A stretch of DNA of 64,000 nucleotides, from the NCBI GenBank assembly GCA_028554795.2, contig CM068838.1, forward strand, positions 128,995,428 to 129,059,427. The letters run 5' to 3'. Shown in pieces: positions 31,622-44,272 of the stretch; position 1 is the stretch's first letter, and every line of letters starts with the position of its first letter. The DNA comes from Sinohyriopsis cumingii (lineage: Eukaryota; Mollusca; Bivalvia; Unionida; Unionidae). Both the position numbers and the translations under genes were made by a program. The notes beneath the pieces are model-generated. The model made no database searches, was not told where the DNA came from, and saw only the letters and a program-made list of their open reading frames with translations.

Positions 31622-31882
31622 TACGATGTCTGCAGTGTGGCAGTTTATAGTGATGCCTAGCACTGGGGCATGATGCCTCAGACATGTAGCATGATGTCCC
31701 ACCTAGTCACATTATCCTGACACCAGGCCGACCAGTTCTAACACTAACCTCTTAATGCCGAGCGCCTAGCGAGGCAGCTGTTAGTACCATTTTTTGAAGT
31801 CCTTGGTATGACACGGCCGGGGTTCTAACCCACGAGCTCCCGCTTCCGAGGCGGACGCTCTAACCACTAGCCACCGGAAGAG
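31622..31882 (-). mobile_element. SINE-2 (tRNA-headed), nearly full length
   Basis: On the reverse strand it begins with a tRNA-like head: box A resembling TGGCTAGTGGTTAGAGCG, a CGGAAGCGGGAG anticodon-arm-like segment, and box B GGGTTAGAACC. The body follows and it ends ...cactataaactgccacactg. It is followed on the forward strand by (TA)n. The duplicate at 61988-62243 keeps two A-box bases lost here. Confidence 0.8.

Positions 31883-31883
<1 letters not shown>

Positions 31884-31953
<70 letters not shown>
31884..31953. repeat. (TA)n microsatellite
   Basis: A pure TA run between SINE-2 and the Penelope relic. It is almost absent from the same place in copy B (62250-62260). Confidence 0.95.
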
Positions 31954-31954
<1 letters not shown>

Positions 31955-32069
31955 CTATTTATATATATAGATAATAAAATAGAGACAAACAGTCATACAT
32001 ATAATTATATTGTTATAAAGGATATACACTATATATATCAATGTAAAAATGTAAAAAAAATTCTACAAT

Positions 32070-33340
32070 TTTATATAGTGCATTGGCATTAAGGCCATTA
32101 GGATACATAGCATTTAACTTATGAATTCAGTAAGTTTCTTTTATAAGTCTATTCATGTCACCATGTACAATATCTATTGGCATGAAAGAAAAATCGAGTA
32201 GAGAGTGATTATTGGTGTTAAAGTGTGTTGAAATATTAGAGGAAAACTGAGGATCCCTATAACTTTTTTATGTGAAAGGGATGATTATTCATTCTCTTAG
32301 AAACTTGCTGAAGTGTTTGTCTAACATAATGCATGCTACATGTTTTACAGGTTATCAAATAAATCACATCAGTTGATATGCAGTTAGTGTTATTACGTAG
32401 AGAAAATACCTCTTTTGCATTAGCGCTACTGAAAGACGTACTTACTCTTATGCCAACACATTTAGAGCACCGATGTCTGCTACAATTACATGACGAAAAT
32501 TGTCTTTTATTTTCTGTCTGTTTAGTTCTGGTTAGAATATATTGCAAATTCTTGATTCTTCCATAAGCGATAATTTACTTATAGAAAATGATTTTACGCT
32601 GGTTTTATTTAATAAATTTAGGAGACTATAATATTTATTAATGATACGACCTATATTAGGTAATAAAGGATTATACTGTAATTGTGAAAGGAATTGTATT
32701 TTTCTCTTTTTTACATTCTGCTGTGTTTGAAACCTCATGTTGATTAAGACTCAATTATACGTGTAGGATAATTTCTAGTTTGGAAATATTTTGTAATTTA
32801 TTCTACGAAATTTGTAATTGACAATCAACTGAAATAATGCGTCGGTATATTTTGGCCTGGTTATATGGGATACCGTTTTTACATGACATGGGATGACAGG
32901 AAGAACATTCCACATATTGGTGGATATTAGTTTCCTTGATATGAATATTTGTAGAGATAGTGTTATCAATATTTTTTTTAATTACATTTACATCTAAAAA
33001 TGAAACATGCGTACTAGATGCAGTATAAGTAAATTTAATCGTCGGGTGATGTTATTTAGGAAATCCATACATTTTTTCAGTTCTTCAGCTGAATGGTTCC
33101 AGATCAGAAATATGTCATCTAAAAATCTGAACCAAACAGATGGATTAAACGTTTCATTTTGAAGAAAATCTTTTTCTAATTTACCCATGAAAAGGGAAGC
33201 GTATGCATGAGCCAAAGAAATATTCATTACCGTACCCATTATTTGGATGTAATTCGCATTATTAAATTTAAAATAAATATTTTCTAACATAATTTTGTTT
33301 CATTTTGCAAATATCTTTGCTAGATAGTGTGCTAATATTA
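32070..33340 (-). mobile_element. Penelope-like retroelement relic (copy A)
   Basis: Reverse strand, 33290 to 32994: RT fragments QIMGTVMNISLAHAYASLFMG and the catalytic FRFLDDIFLIWN. Then, after a frame break, ISTNMWNVLPVIPCHVK (32969-32775), matching the PLE segment with the conserved HP.H-type motif. Last, at 32547-32257, a Cys-rich segment (SSCNCSRHRCSKCVGI) and the GIY-YIG-type endonuclease DVIYLITCKTCSMHYVRQT...KRMNNH. RT followed by a GIY-YIG domain is the canonical Penelope layout. The Gly of YVGQT reads Arg here. It is truncated at its 5' end near the (TA)n tract and broken in frame, so dead. Confidence 0.85.
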
Positions 33341-33428
33341 GGATTGCTATCAAGTAATTTTTATACGCTACAATACCATCTGCATGCGGAATCTTGGTAC
33401 ATAGTGATGATACATCACTATTTTCTTC

Positions 33429-33528
<100 letters not shown>

Positions 33529-33701
33529 CAAATTACAAATCTTTAAGTTAAACATTCTTAGATACAGAAATTTTCGTCGAGAGGATTAAGTAAAAAGTGA
33601 GAGTGACCGGTCACTCTTAGAGTAGCACTGTGGCAAGGGAGAATGACCATGTATATATCGAATAATCTGCACAATTATATATAAATCCAAAGCGACTCGT
33701 C

Positions 33702-33703
<2 letters not shown>

Positions 33704-33773
<70 letters not shown>
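33704..33773. repeat. (TA)n microsatellite
   Basis: A pure TA run 130 bases before the coding exon of the forward secreted-protein gene; copy B ends inside its equivalent. Confidence 0.95.
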
Positions 33774-33775
<2 letters not shown>

Positions 33776-33906
33776 CTGTATATGTGTGTGTGTTATACCT
33801 AGGAAACCATATATCTATGTTTTATCTCACTGTATATGCATGTATTGATGTTTCTAACATCCTAATCGTTCCTTCGCACTTCTCCTCTCGAGAACAGCAC
33901 ACAGAG

Positions 33907-34281
33907 ATGACACTCCTTGCAATTACATTGTTAATGGGCGTCGCAGTCTTAGTCAGCGGTTATCCAAGACCTCTTGGACACGGACCGGTCATTTTCAGAG
34001 ATGGATTCGGAGAAGTAGGCTTCGATGGTCCCAGAAACTTTGGAAACTCTGACTTCGGGCATATGGGTGGATACCGGGACAGCCCGTACGCTGATGGTAA
34101 CTTTGGCTCCGACGGGCCAGATGGCGTTATGAACAGTAGAGGAATTTCGGGTGAAAACGGGGCAGATATTTATGACGGTTACGGACCTGTCGACAATAAC
34201 TACGGAGGAAGATTTTCATACAATAATGTTGGAAATTATGATAGATACGGAGATGAGTACGGTGGACCCATGTCTTTTTAA
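33907..34281 (+). CDS. Small secreted Gly/Asp/Tyr-rich protein
   Basis: 124 residues from ATG 33907 to TAA 34279-34281. A clear signal peptide (MTLLAITLLMGVAVLVSG, cleavage probably before YPRP) is followed by a low-complexity region rich in Gly, Asp, Asn, Tyr and Phe with no cysteine (FGEVGFDGPRNFGNSDFG, YDGYGPVDNNYGG). It is the sole coding exon; the leader exon is at 31258-31302, and a pyrimidine-rich acceptor (ctcctctcgag, AG at 33891-33892) lies just upstream. AATAAA follows at 34345-34350. It is paralogous to the reverse gene at 37921-38301. Composition suggests an extracellular, perhaps matrix or mucus, protein, which is an inference; no known domain is present. Confidence 0.8.
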   Translation: MTLLAITLLMGVAVLVSGYPRPLGHGPVIFRDGFGEVGFDGPRNFGNSDFGHMGGYRDSPYADGNFGSDGPDGVMNSRGISGENGADIYDGYGPVDNNYGGRFSYNNVGNYDRYGDEYGGPMSF

Positions 34282-34344
34282 TTCAAAGATTTATACTAGA
34301 GAATAACAGGTCAAACTACGTTCTGGAAAATGTCAAATCCAGTA

Positions 34345-34350
34345 AATAAA
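34345..34350 (+). terminator. Poly(A) signal AATAAA of the forward secreted gene
   Basis: It lies 64 bases after the stop codon, in the AT-rich 3' UTR. Confidence 0.7.
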
Positions 34351-36102
34351 ATTACATTATAATATCATGTAATTGGAATATTATTTTAAAACTAACCAAC
34401 AAGCACTTAATTGAAATCAAATATAACTTAAATCAAATATACATAACATTATCAATCCAACAATATTTTGAGCTGGAAGAATGGGTTTGTTAAGACAACA
34501 TTCATTCTCTTTACACAAACCTATAATAAAGATTAATTTTTTACACTTTCGTATTGTTTTGTCTTTTAAGGTTTTACACGAATATATCCCTTCACCCATT
34601 TGTGCTTACATAGCTTCATACGCAAATCCCTCCTAAAACATTGTATACAGGTACATCCAGCCAATCATCCATCCATCCATCCACCCATCCACACACCCAT
34701 CCACCCACCCATGCATCCGTCCATCCGTCCGTCCGTCCCTCCATCTATGCATATATACATACATACAGTGGAACGTCCCCAGTCTAGGCACTGCTTGGAT
34801 ATTATAAGTTGTTACTATAAAGAGGGTGTGTGTTGATAGATAACGTCTCATTATTTCCAAAATGACCATCTGCAAAGAAAGACAGGATCTGGATTGTGTC
34901 GTTACTGATGGTGGGGAGCATACTTCTGGAAGTTTTGTGGTATATAAATGTCTATACTTAACACATAAATGGACATTATTATAGCAACACATGCGATGCA
35001 TTATGAATGTAAGCTAATAAAATAAATTTCGTTTCTCAAAATTTGCGACTTTTTCTGAAATATGTTCTACTTGATATGATACATCGTGCATTAATTTATG
35101 ATCTAATAATATTTTTCAAATTATCTGAACATTTCATTTTGCCTTTGACCTTATTCGCACGATTAACTTGGTTCTTGAAATGTCAACCTACTGATTCATT
35201 TAGCTCTTTAAAGTCTGTACATTGTGTGACTTAGTTCTTCCAAATCATTAATTTGTCTGATTGATCATGCAATATCGTTCATACGGACGTGTAAGACATG
35301 GGTTTTCCCTCATCATCATGTTTAACAGGATCATTTGTCAAAAGTCGTGGATTTTCTTTAAAATTGTCATAAAAATACGAGCTTGCTAAAATAGGGTGGT
35401 TGATTGGACTAAAGATATTGGTTTCTGCAATGCGTGTTTAACAAGATATTAGTAATTAGATGGCTTTTAATAATGAGATATTTCATTTTCCAAACATTTT
35501 GCGTGTATTTGGTTTTCTAAAAGCCCTGTCATTTTTATAAGTTATTGATCAGCTCTGTAACACTGACATATGAAACTTTTCACCATTGTGAAACGTCTTT
35601 CCGAACAAACTAAAAAGTCTATAATGACAAGCTTAATCGGAGTGCACATTCTCTTAGGTGAATCTTGTTATAGGAATATTTCAACCAAATTATACTCTTT
35701 TCATACGTCCGGAAGCACATCTTTCACCTATTTTGCAAAAGAAGTATAACATATATAATTTTTGAGTCATATTCTAGATCTGTGACTAAATTGGACACGC
35801 CTATAATAGTTACATGACCATTGCTCAGGCATTTTGTATCGTTCTTTTTCAGTAAAAATTTGAATTATCGTGGTTAGGACCATTATCAGGGTAAATCTAT
35901 TATTTTATTGCCAGTACTTTTTGTCATTATATGTGTGTATGTCTGGTGATCCGATAATCATGATTTACTAGAATAGCCACTTAAAGTAGATAAAACATTA
36001 TTGAATACACATCAATGGCCCCAAGTTGGCCACAAATTTATCTTCTGTAGTTCTCTAACTCATGAAAAGTCATATTAACAATCCTGTATGTATGTAAGTA
36101 TG

Positions 36103-36174
<72 letters not shown>

Positions 36175-37800
36175 GTATTCGGAGATCTCGGAAAAGCTTA
36201 ATTACGCGTATCTGGACGCCAATGTTTGAACTGGGACGCAGAAAATCACTGAGGCGGGACTCCTCTCTACGCATGTAATAGGTGTACGGCAAAATTCAAA
36301 GACTTGCCAGTAGTCCTGCTTCAGCCACCTGCTTTGTGGGAAAATGTGTTGATCAGTTAGCTGTGCTGATATTTACAATGACAGAATTCAGTGACTGAAA
36401 GACCCTTTGATGTATATACATGATGCCATTATAAGAGTACATCAAAAAGAACATAATGCAATAGCTGGGCGGCAAGTTCAAAGGCTTTGACTGGTGGCCG
36501 GGTGGTAAAATGTATTGATATTTACAGTGATTGAATTCAGAGTCAGAAAGACCCAGAGATGTACATGTGGTCATTTGCAAAAGTACATCAAATAAACAAC
36601 TTTAGCTTTCGTTATTGTGTTCATTTCCGAATGTAGCGCGATAAGTAGTGCACGAGAATCAAGACATGTTGAGACTTAGACAAAATGCCATTCGTAAATT
36701 TGTTGAAGTATTTTGGGGTTAAACGGCAAACTTAAGAAGATTGTAACGAGATTCAGGCGAGTGCTAAAGCTGCTAGAATTGATAGTTCGGATGGGACAGT
36801 AGCTAAGTGTAAGAAAGTGTGTGATGCCTAGCTTAGTGTTTGGAATAACTCCTTCCTTCGATTGACGGAATTCAGTATCACTCTGATGGATTAACAAGAG
36901 TTATTTAAGAGGTACATTGACTGACCATACTTTTTTTAAAATGCCCCTCGCCTTAGCCTGGTTAGTTCTAGTGTTGTAGAGAAATGTATTCTTCAATACA
37001 TCAGTAGCTAGGCCTAGTTTTGATATCAATTACGTTGACAAACAAACTCTTGCCCATTCACAAGCACATATTTTGATAGCTGATTGACCATTAACCCTTT
37101 TCCGAGTAAGGTAGCAACTATCAATTTCCTGCATGATATCCTTTGATGATAAAATATACAAAAATGTGTTTTAAGATCAGATCGATGATCTGGATATGTA
37201 TTAACTGCCTCTTGTACACTATTTCATCATAAATTAGTTTGAAACTGTAAGTGAAACAGTAGGCCTAACGTTAAATAATGGCGGACTTCGCTAAGTCTGG
37301 GATGTACCAGTTTATTATATGTCTGTTTACGTTAATCATATGGCAAATATTTTCAGAAAAATATACAAATCATTGAAAACAAAGCCAAGGTATTATTTTA
37401 TTAAAGATTTAACTTTAAAATGCAAATTATGTAGGTCAGAAACGTATGGGACAATGCTATGTTGTGGTATTCGCGAGATGCGCTTTAAGGTCTAAGCAGT
37501 TTTCCGACTTGACACATATCTGCGAAAATACGGGAAAAAACATATGTATGTATGTATGTATTTATATGTACAATGGTTTAGCAGAGATTTATAAATGAAG
37601 ATATGTATGTGCACAAGGGTTATATCAATGTTAAACCTTAAAAGCAAAAACAATACGAAAGTGTAAAAAAAAACAAATCTTAATTATAATTTGGTGTTAA
37701 TAGAATGAATACTGTCTTTACATACTGAACCTTCCAGTTCAAAATCGTGTTGGATTACTACATACATTTAGATCGACAATTTACATGATTAGCCATGACT
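34351..37800. other. Intergenic spacer at the centre of the inverted duplication
   Basis: No gene is recognised. It contains a CCAT/TCCA/CCGT-type array (about 34660-34745), a (TA)n run (36103-36171), and an imperfect direct repeat of about 150 bp (36357-36450 against 36505-36600). Bases 34530-34600 (ttttttacactttcgtattg...) match the reverse complement of about 37600-37680, marking the inner limits of the two inverted arms; the symmetric centre is between about 34620 and 37540. Confidence 0.6.
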
Positions 37801-37804
37801 ACGA

Positions 37805-38301
<497 letters not shown>

Positions 38302-38353
38302 CTCTGTGTGCTGTTCTCGACACAAGTGCGAAGGAACGATTATAATGTTAGAA

Positions 38354-38355
<2 letters not shown>

Positions 38356-38384
<29 letters not shown>

Positions 38385-38400
38385 GATAGATAGATAGATA
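38356..38400. repeat. (CATA)n and (GATA)n microsatellites
   Basis: A CATA run (about 38356-38382) is followed by ATAGATAGATAG (to 38400), in the intron of the reverse secreted gene. Confidence 0.9.
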
Positions 38401-38468
38401 AAAATAAGAGTCACCGATCACTCACAGTTATCTTAAATCTCTAAATGTATCTAAAACTGGTTATTTTT

Positions 38469-38700
38469 CAGAGATACAGAGAGAGAGAGATAGACACAGA
38501 GATACAGAGAGATATGTACAGTGATACAGAGAGAGCGAGAGATACAGAGAAAGATACAAAGAGAGAGACATACACAGAAAGAGAGACATAGACACAGAGA
38601 GGGCATAGACAGAAAGAGATAGAGACAGAGAGACACATAGAGACATACAGAGATAGAGGGAGAATGAGCTTTGGATATAGAGAGAGATAGAGAGAGAGAA
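38469..38700. repeat. Purine-rich (GAGA/ACAGAGA) imperfect minisatellite
   Basis: Degenerate GAGAGA, GATACAGA and GACATAGACACAGA units lie within the intron of the reverse secreted gene. Frames across it (Leu/Ser/Cys-rich on the reverse strand) are artefacts of the repeat. Confidence 0.9.
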
Positions 38701-38809
38701 CTTCGCGCGAGAGATTAAGCATGAGAAAGAAGAGATAAACAAACGTCCTTAATGAATGAATAAATAAATCCTTAAATAAATAAATAAATAAAATGACCCC
38801 AAATCGTAC

Positions 38810-38874
38810 CTTGTCTTTGAAACTCTTTATGACTCTTTAAATGCATTTGTTCCCTGTAGTTCGATCCTTTTATA
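38810..38874 (-). promoter_or_regulatory. TATA box and leader exon of the reverse secreted gene
   Basis: Reverse strand: TATAAAAGG (38866-38874), about 30 bases to a likely start, then a leader exon (atgcatttaaagagtcataa...) ending GACAAG|GTACG with the donor GT at 38808-38809. It closely resembles the forward leader at 31258-31302. The intron to the coding exon is about 0.45 kb, much shorter than in the forward gene because it lacks the SINE and Penelope insertions. Confidence 0.72.
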
Positions 38875-40284
38875 CGATGCAGTCAAATGATATTTATGCG
38901 TTCGACATACTACGCACATCATATATAAGAAGTGCCTCTGGCAAAATGTAACTAATCAACCATAATCTTATACCAAGAGGAAGAGGAAATGAATATTTAA
39001 TTTCTTGGACACTCTACTTGAATTGCATCATGTTATTGCACTTTTTATGACATAGTTATTTATCGTATGTCAAAATGAAGAATTCCTATTGATTATGGAA
39101 TATTTATCAGAACATTTGTTGTCTTAAAACAGGTCGGAGAAACTAGAATTACGCAACCAATCAAGATTTATATTCCAGAAGCGTTAAAAAGTTTTTTTTG
39201 GTGGCGGTGGTGGGGATTAAGCAAATGAAGTTTTGTCAGTCTGACGTGTTACCTGATATGGACTTCTTATTGCATATCAATAACCCATAACTACCTGGAT
39301 GGAATTCACGCGCTGAACCATCAATTCCGGATTCTGTCCAGGATTGGGATGTCGAGATGTCTGCAGTATAACCCATTATTTGCAAGAAATGAAGACTTTT
39401 TCAGTTAATGATTTGTTATAAGAAATGTAGACTTTTTCAGTTAATGACTTGTTATGTAAGTTAATGTTTATAAATGAAGTCTTGAGGTGGCATCACTTGC
39501 TGCAGCTGATTAATTTAATGCATATCTAACCTTTTAAGACAGGAGTCAAATCATTTTTTATAATTTCACAGTAATATAAAGAAACGTACCTAAATGTGAC
39601 AATGAAAGTCTCGTATTACTCATATGTATAGAAGAATATAGCTTTTGAGTGTTTGGTTTTATGTAAATATCCGAAGATATATAATTCCTCCTTAGTCCAG
39701 CATGAAAAAGACAAACCACAATAAAGCCATACTTGTTTTCAAGTTCAATATTACGTATCAGATCTACTGTGTCTTCAGAGCTACTATATCGATACCCTCA
39801 TGAATTTGTGCTCTATTTATTGGCGTTAATCAGCAAAACAAATTACCTAAGTAAGCCTCTCCTCAATTATTTAAATATTTATACCGTTTAAAGCTATTTT
39901 AATACTTTGATAAAACGAAATCTAATCTATCCACACCGTTCACCACCTTTTTATGCACAATCGCTCATCAGTGTTACCCCGATGTATCCAAACACTCAAA
40001 TATCGACAGTTGCTTAAGATGTTGGGGTTTGTTAAAATCCAAAATATGTAGTTTGTTTAAGGTGACTGCCTCTGTAACAGGATAGACCTGAATGGATGCT
40101 TGGATCAAATGAAAACACAACGCAATGAGATGAAAGATGGACATTTATGAAATGTATTAAAATATATGTACTACAAATACGGTGATTATTTCACGTTCTA
40201 AACATACGTCTCATTCAATTACTCTGTCCAAACATTCACAAATAGGAAAACAAAACATGACTCATATATTTAAGTGTATGACGG
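38875..40284. other. Upstream region of the reverse secreted gene
   Basis: Non-coding. It is the inverted partner of 30519-31200 and 21285-21541 (for example 39960-40000 against 21290-21345), and the part 38880-39310 is also similar to 18960-19400 in direct orientation. Confidence 0.6.
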
Positions 40285-40402
40285 TAAGATTCATATAATC
40301 TCATGTAATGAAAGTGAGATTCAAATAATCTCATGGAATGAAAAAAAGATTCAAATAATCTCATGGAAGAAAAATAAGATTCAAATAATCTCATAGAATC
40401 AA
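40285..40402. repeat. 30-bp minisatellite, about four units
   Basis: The unit is approximately agattcaaataatctcatgg followed by aatgaaaaaa, each with a short inverted repeat GATT...AATC. It lies just upstream of the copy-B start. Confidence 0.9.
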
Positions 40403-40728
40403 AATGGGTCAATCGTACTCAATTGAAACAACAATCAATTGAAAAACAATATATGACTCGGTCATCCGTACAGCCGTATGATTCATAAATATTTGTAAAA
40501 CTTGCAAATGTGTCCAATGACAAACTACACAGTTCTCCAGAATTCTTGTTTTGGTAAACACTTGTATCGGCCGCACACACCCTTCATGGATCCCACATGC
40601 TCACATACAGTTTACAAATTAGCGGTTTCGTCTTTGTATAGTCTTGATGGTTATATCATCTTTCATATACATATAGACACACAGACGGTCAGACAAACAG
40701 CCTGATATACCCGCACACACATATGCAC
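40403..40728. other. Unassigned spacer before copy B
   Basis: No gene. Bases 40527-40610 (acagttctccagaattcttg...) are a diverged repeat of 40737-40805. If the duplication is tandem, this corresponds to sequence lying left of the window in copy A. Confidence 0.5.
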
Positions 40729-41356
40729 AGACAGCACACAGTTCTCCTGAATTGGGTTGGCTCACACTTGCATTGGAAACACCCACCCTCCATGGATCCA
40801 CCATGCGGACAGATATACGTATAGGCATACGTACAGACAGCTACAATAAAACCAAACTGGTCATAATAACAGGTACGGAATTAAAATATATAGATACATG
40901 CTACTAAATTAAACCCATAATAGCAACTTGTAACGATTCAAAAGTTCACAACGTTTCAAATATACGTAGTAACGGCATCATTTCACGTTACGACATTAAC
41001 AACTGTATATGCTTCACATATCAAATGGCTGTATGACAAAAAATGGAGAGCGTTCACTCCTTGACAAGATCCAAAAGACCAGTGTGACAGTTAGAAAAGT
41101 AACTTGCCTTAAATCCAGAGGAGAGTGAATATTAGTAACAGTAAAATACCCGTGCATATCGTGCTTTTAGTGTCTCTCGCGCAAGTAATCTACGACGAGA
41201 TACATGCTAGTTCAGTCGCTTACCTAGAAAAACAATTATCCACCTTATGTAACGTTGTATGCATGTACGACGAAAATGATCAAATCGTTGTAAGGCGAAA
41301 CCAAATTATTTCTTGCCTTATTCTGTGACAGCCTCAACACACACACTGACACCATA

Positions 41357-41540
41357 TTTTGCATGCGTCTCACCTCTGTGTTCATGATTCTAGCCTCAGT
41401 TCGATCATATTGGGTATGTGAGAAACCTTCGTTAGTTTCTCATAGAGTCTGTGTCTTCCTGTGTTCATCCTCCATCAAATATACTGGCCACCATGTACGA
41501 CCTATCATGTTCTGAACAACTGACGTTAAACCACAAAATG
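41357..41540 (+). mobile_element. Degenerate SINE-1 copy (copy B)
   Basis: Counterpart of 631-811, with the same loss of the tRNA head. Confidence 0.65.
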
Positions 41541-43211
41541 TTACTTGGTCCGCCAGTAAACACACCGCATGATTTTGTTTATCATAGTGTAGTTTATTTT
41601 TTGGGATATTTTAGCATCGTATATGAAGGCAAGGTTGAATAATATTTCAGGTACACAGCATTGTTGTAACAAATGTAAGACACGGTAATAGAGGCAGGAT
41701 ATAGTTGAGTCCCCTGCCTAAAATATTCAAAGTTAACAAGTTTAGTTCAAAGTGAAAAACTAATATCCTATGTTCAGATAGAAGCAAACATGTTTACCTC
41801 CATTAATAATGATGTGAATATTTAATATTAAATGATAGAGAAATATTACCTTTGTATTTTGTTGTATAGAAAATAAATGTCTCAAGTCAGGTACACCAAT
41901 GACATGATATTGGACAAAGGTCAGGACAGCTTTTTCCTATATACTAATTATACGTCCAATTTTAGACTTTGTCTCTCAGATCCAGAGTAATTACTTTGTT
42001 GAAGATTAGGACAGATCAAATAAAGATTCACTTGGAAGATGCACGCATTTATTGCTCAAGAGAGATTTTCATGCAGAAACTGGTTGATAATCTCTTGCAC
42101 ACGGAAGGAGGGAGAAGTGATTATACAAACTACATTTGATTATAAATACTCAAGTACGAGCGACCGTCTTCCACAAAGGAGATAGGAGGCTTCCCATTAT
42201 TGTACATGCGTCTCCAAAGCATCACATATATATGTATCAGACTTAATTTTTTTCAGACTTTCTTTCTTAAGTGTACAAGTTGTCTTTGGGATTCTCCCTT
42301 GAAGATATCAGAAGGCTCCTAATATTTATATCTTTCAAAAATTTGTTGTCTAATTCAGTTAACTGACCTAGTAACGTATAACGATTTTGTCAAAAGTCGC
42401 CTTAATATATCATACACACTAAAACTTAGACACTCATGTAGTCCCTCAAATCCGATCTTTAGTTAACTCTCCAAGCATGTGTGTGGCTATGACAGTGAAG
42501 ATGCTGATTACTTTTTTCTGCCTCCCCTTATTGATTATGTTCTAATAGATTTCAACTATACACTGTGATGTTATATTCTCTAATATTTCTACGATATGTT
42601 ATGTTCCATGTCCTGATAAATTATACGTTATTATTCACAAACTATTACATTTCTATCTTCGGCTGAGATATTTCTAAGCTGCATAAGCTATCTATTTCTT
42701 TCCCAGTTCGATTCTTCTCCCCGTTTTTAAAAATCTCGTTCGCCCAGAGTGGACTTTCCCCCATAATCTGTTTCTTGAATCCTTTGTATTACATCTACAC
42801 TCCGCCCTTCTCAAAGGTCAGGAAACAAATTATTAATTTGATCAATTGATCTTAAATTTAAGACGTGTGTGGCCATTCGACCATGTATGTCTACTTAAGG
42901 GATGGGAAAGAGGTCACAATCAAACAAGATTTGATTCTAATCTGAGTGTAGAAATACTCATGGGGGGGGGGGGGGGTTAAATGTGCGTACCGCGCACTGC
43001 TTATTTAATCGTTGGGTGGGAAACAGAAGCCGCCACTCGACGATTTACTGCATGCACCGCATGCTTGGGTTCCATGTCTGGTTGTTGCAAGGGCGTGAGA
43101 CGGCGCTGCGGTAAAGGACTCAATTGATCCAAGTTTCTGAATTGTATATGTTTGTCATTTTGCTCCTAATAATTTTGAATCGATTTTAAAGAGAAAAACA
43201 ACTCTGTGCCA
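41541..43211. other. Unassigned AT-rich DNA (copy B)
   Basis: Counterpart of 812-1809 joined directly to 3440-4090 at 42538/42539. It includes a run of 14 G at about 42962-42976 where copy A has two short G runs. No gene. Confidence 0.5.
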
Positions 43212-43817
43212 TTAATAACTACATGAGAATTTTGCTAGTTCAAATATATATATCATTCTCACCTTGTGCGATCGGGCCTGATGATTTGAGATTTGAAACT
43301 CTTTATTGAATTGTTGTTGTTTGTTTCCTTCCGGTGTTTGAGGGATGATATTTTGAGTCAAATTAGTAACCGCCTTGTACGAAGGGCCCTGATTGTCTGA
43401 GTTTATGACCACCTTTTATACTTAAATTGTTGGGGTGGTCATTTGGTTCGGGTCCAATTGCTAGTTGCTTTAGGTGCACTAAGCATTGACAACTTGTGTT
43501 TTCCCGACTAGAGGATGTTGCTGATTCCAGGGATGGCATAAAGCTGGGGGAGTCACTAATGATAACCGCTTTTTGGGTGTTGGAATCTTTCACCCACTGG
43601 ATAGCTAGTCTGATTGCCCAAATTTCTGCTGTATAGATCGAGCAGTTAACATGTATTGTGTCCTCCATCTTAATGCCCTCTCTTGTATCACCGCCGCTGC
43701 TGTAGTTATTTTGGTTTTAGATCCGGTGTATTCCTTGTAATTTACGTCAATTTCTAAGAGGACTTTGGTCTTTAGTTCTAGAGGGTTGGTCCTGCTTATT
43801 GCAATATTTGAGGGCAT
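43212..43817 (-). pseudogene. RNase H relic of a non-LTR element (copy B)
   Basis: It shows the same broken frames and the same Asp-to-Gly reading at the YTGSK position as 4093-4700, with IYTAEIWAIRLAIQWV and IISDSPSFMPSLES preserved. The damage therefore predates the block duplication. Confidence 0.6.
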
Positions 43818-44005
43818 TGAAGTTTATTTTTGGAATATTACACTTCCATGGACCTGGTTCCGGGTTTCGTATAATATCTGCTTGGTGATCTGGTAGTTGG
43901 ATTTGCCTTTGAAGCAAGTTTGGTTTCTGTATTTTTGTAGAATGAGGTTTTTAAATTTTCTAATTTGATCAGTGTTTTGGTTGGCAGTTGCTGAAATTGT
44001 AGTAG

Positions 44006-44272
44006 CAGTTGTTATTGTTGTTGTTGTTGTTGCTGTAGGGTTTAACGCCATTTTTCAGCACACGATAGGCTATACATGGCGGCCAGTATTAATGGTGGAG
44101 GAAGAACCCGAGAAAACCCCGGAAAGAACCAATGACTCACGAGAAGCTACTGGCAACCTTTCTCACATACCCACATTGGCTGAGCCTGAGACTCGAACCC
44201 ACGCAGACAGAGGTGAAATGGCAGTGATCCGTAACGGAGAGCGCTTTAGACCACTCGACCACTCGGGGCCCC
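44006..44272 (-). mobile_element. SINE-1 with intact head (copy B)
   Basis: Same insertion as 4888-5134, bounded by gaaattgtagtag at 43993-44005 and 44273-44285. It keeps gagagcgctttagaccact in the A-box region, which copy A has lost. Confidence 0.85.

Noticed and set aside
38451..38742. Ser/Leu/Cys-rich reverse-strand frames
   Set aside because: Antisense of the GAGA/ACAGA minisatellite in an intron.
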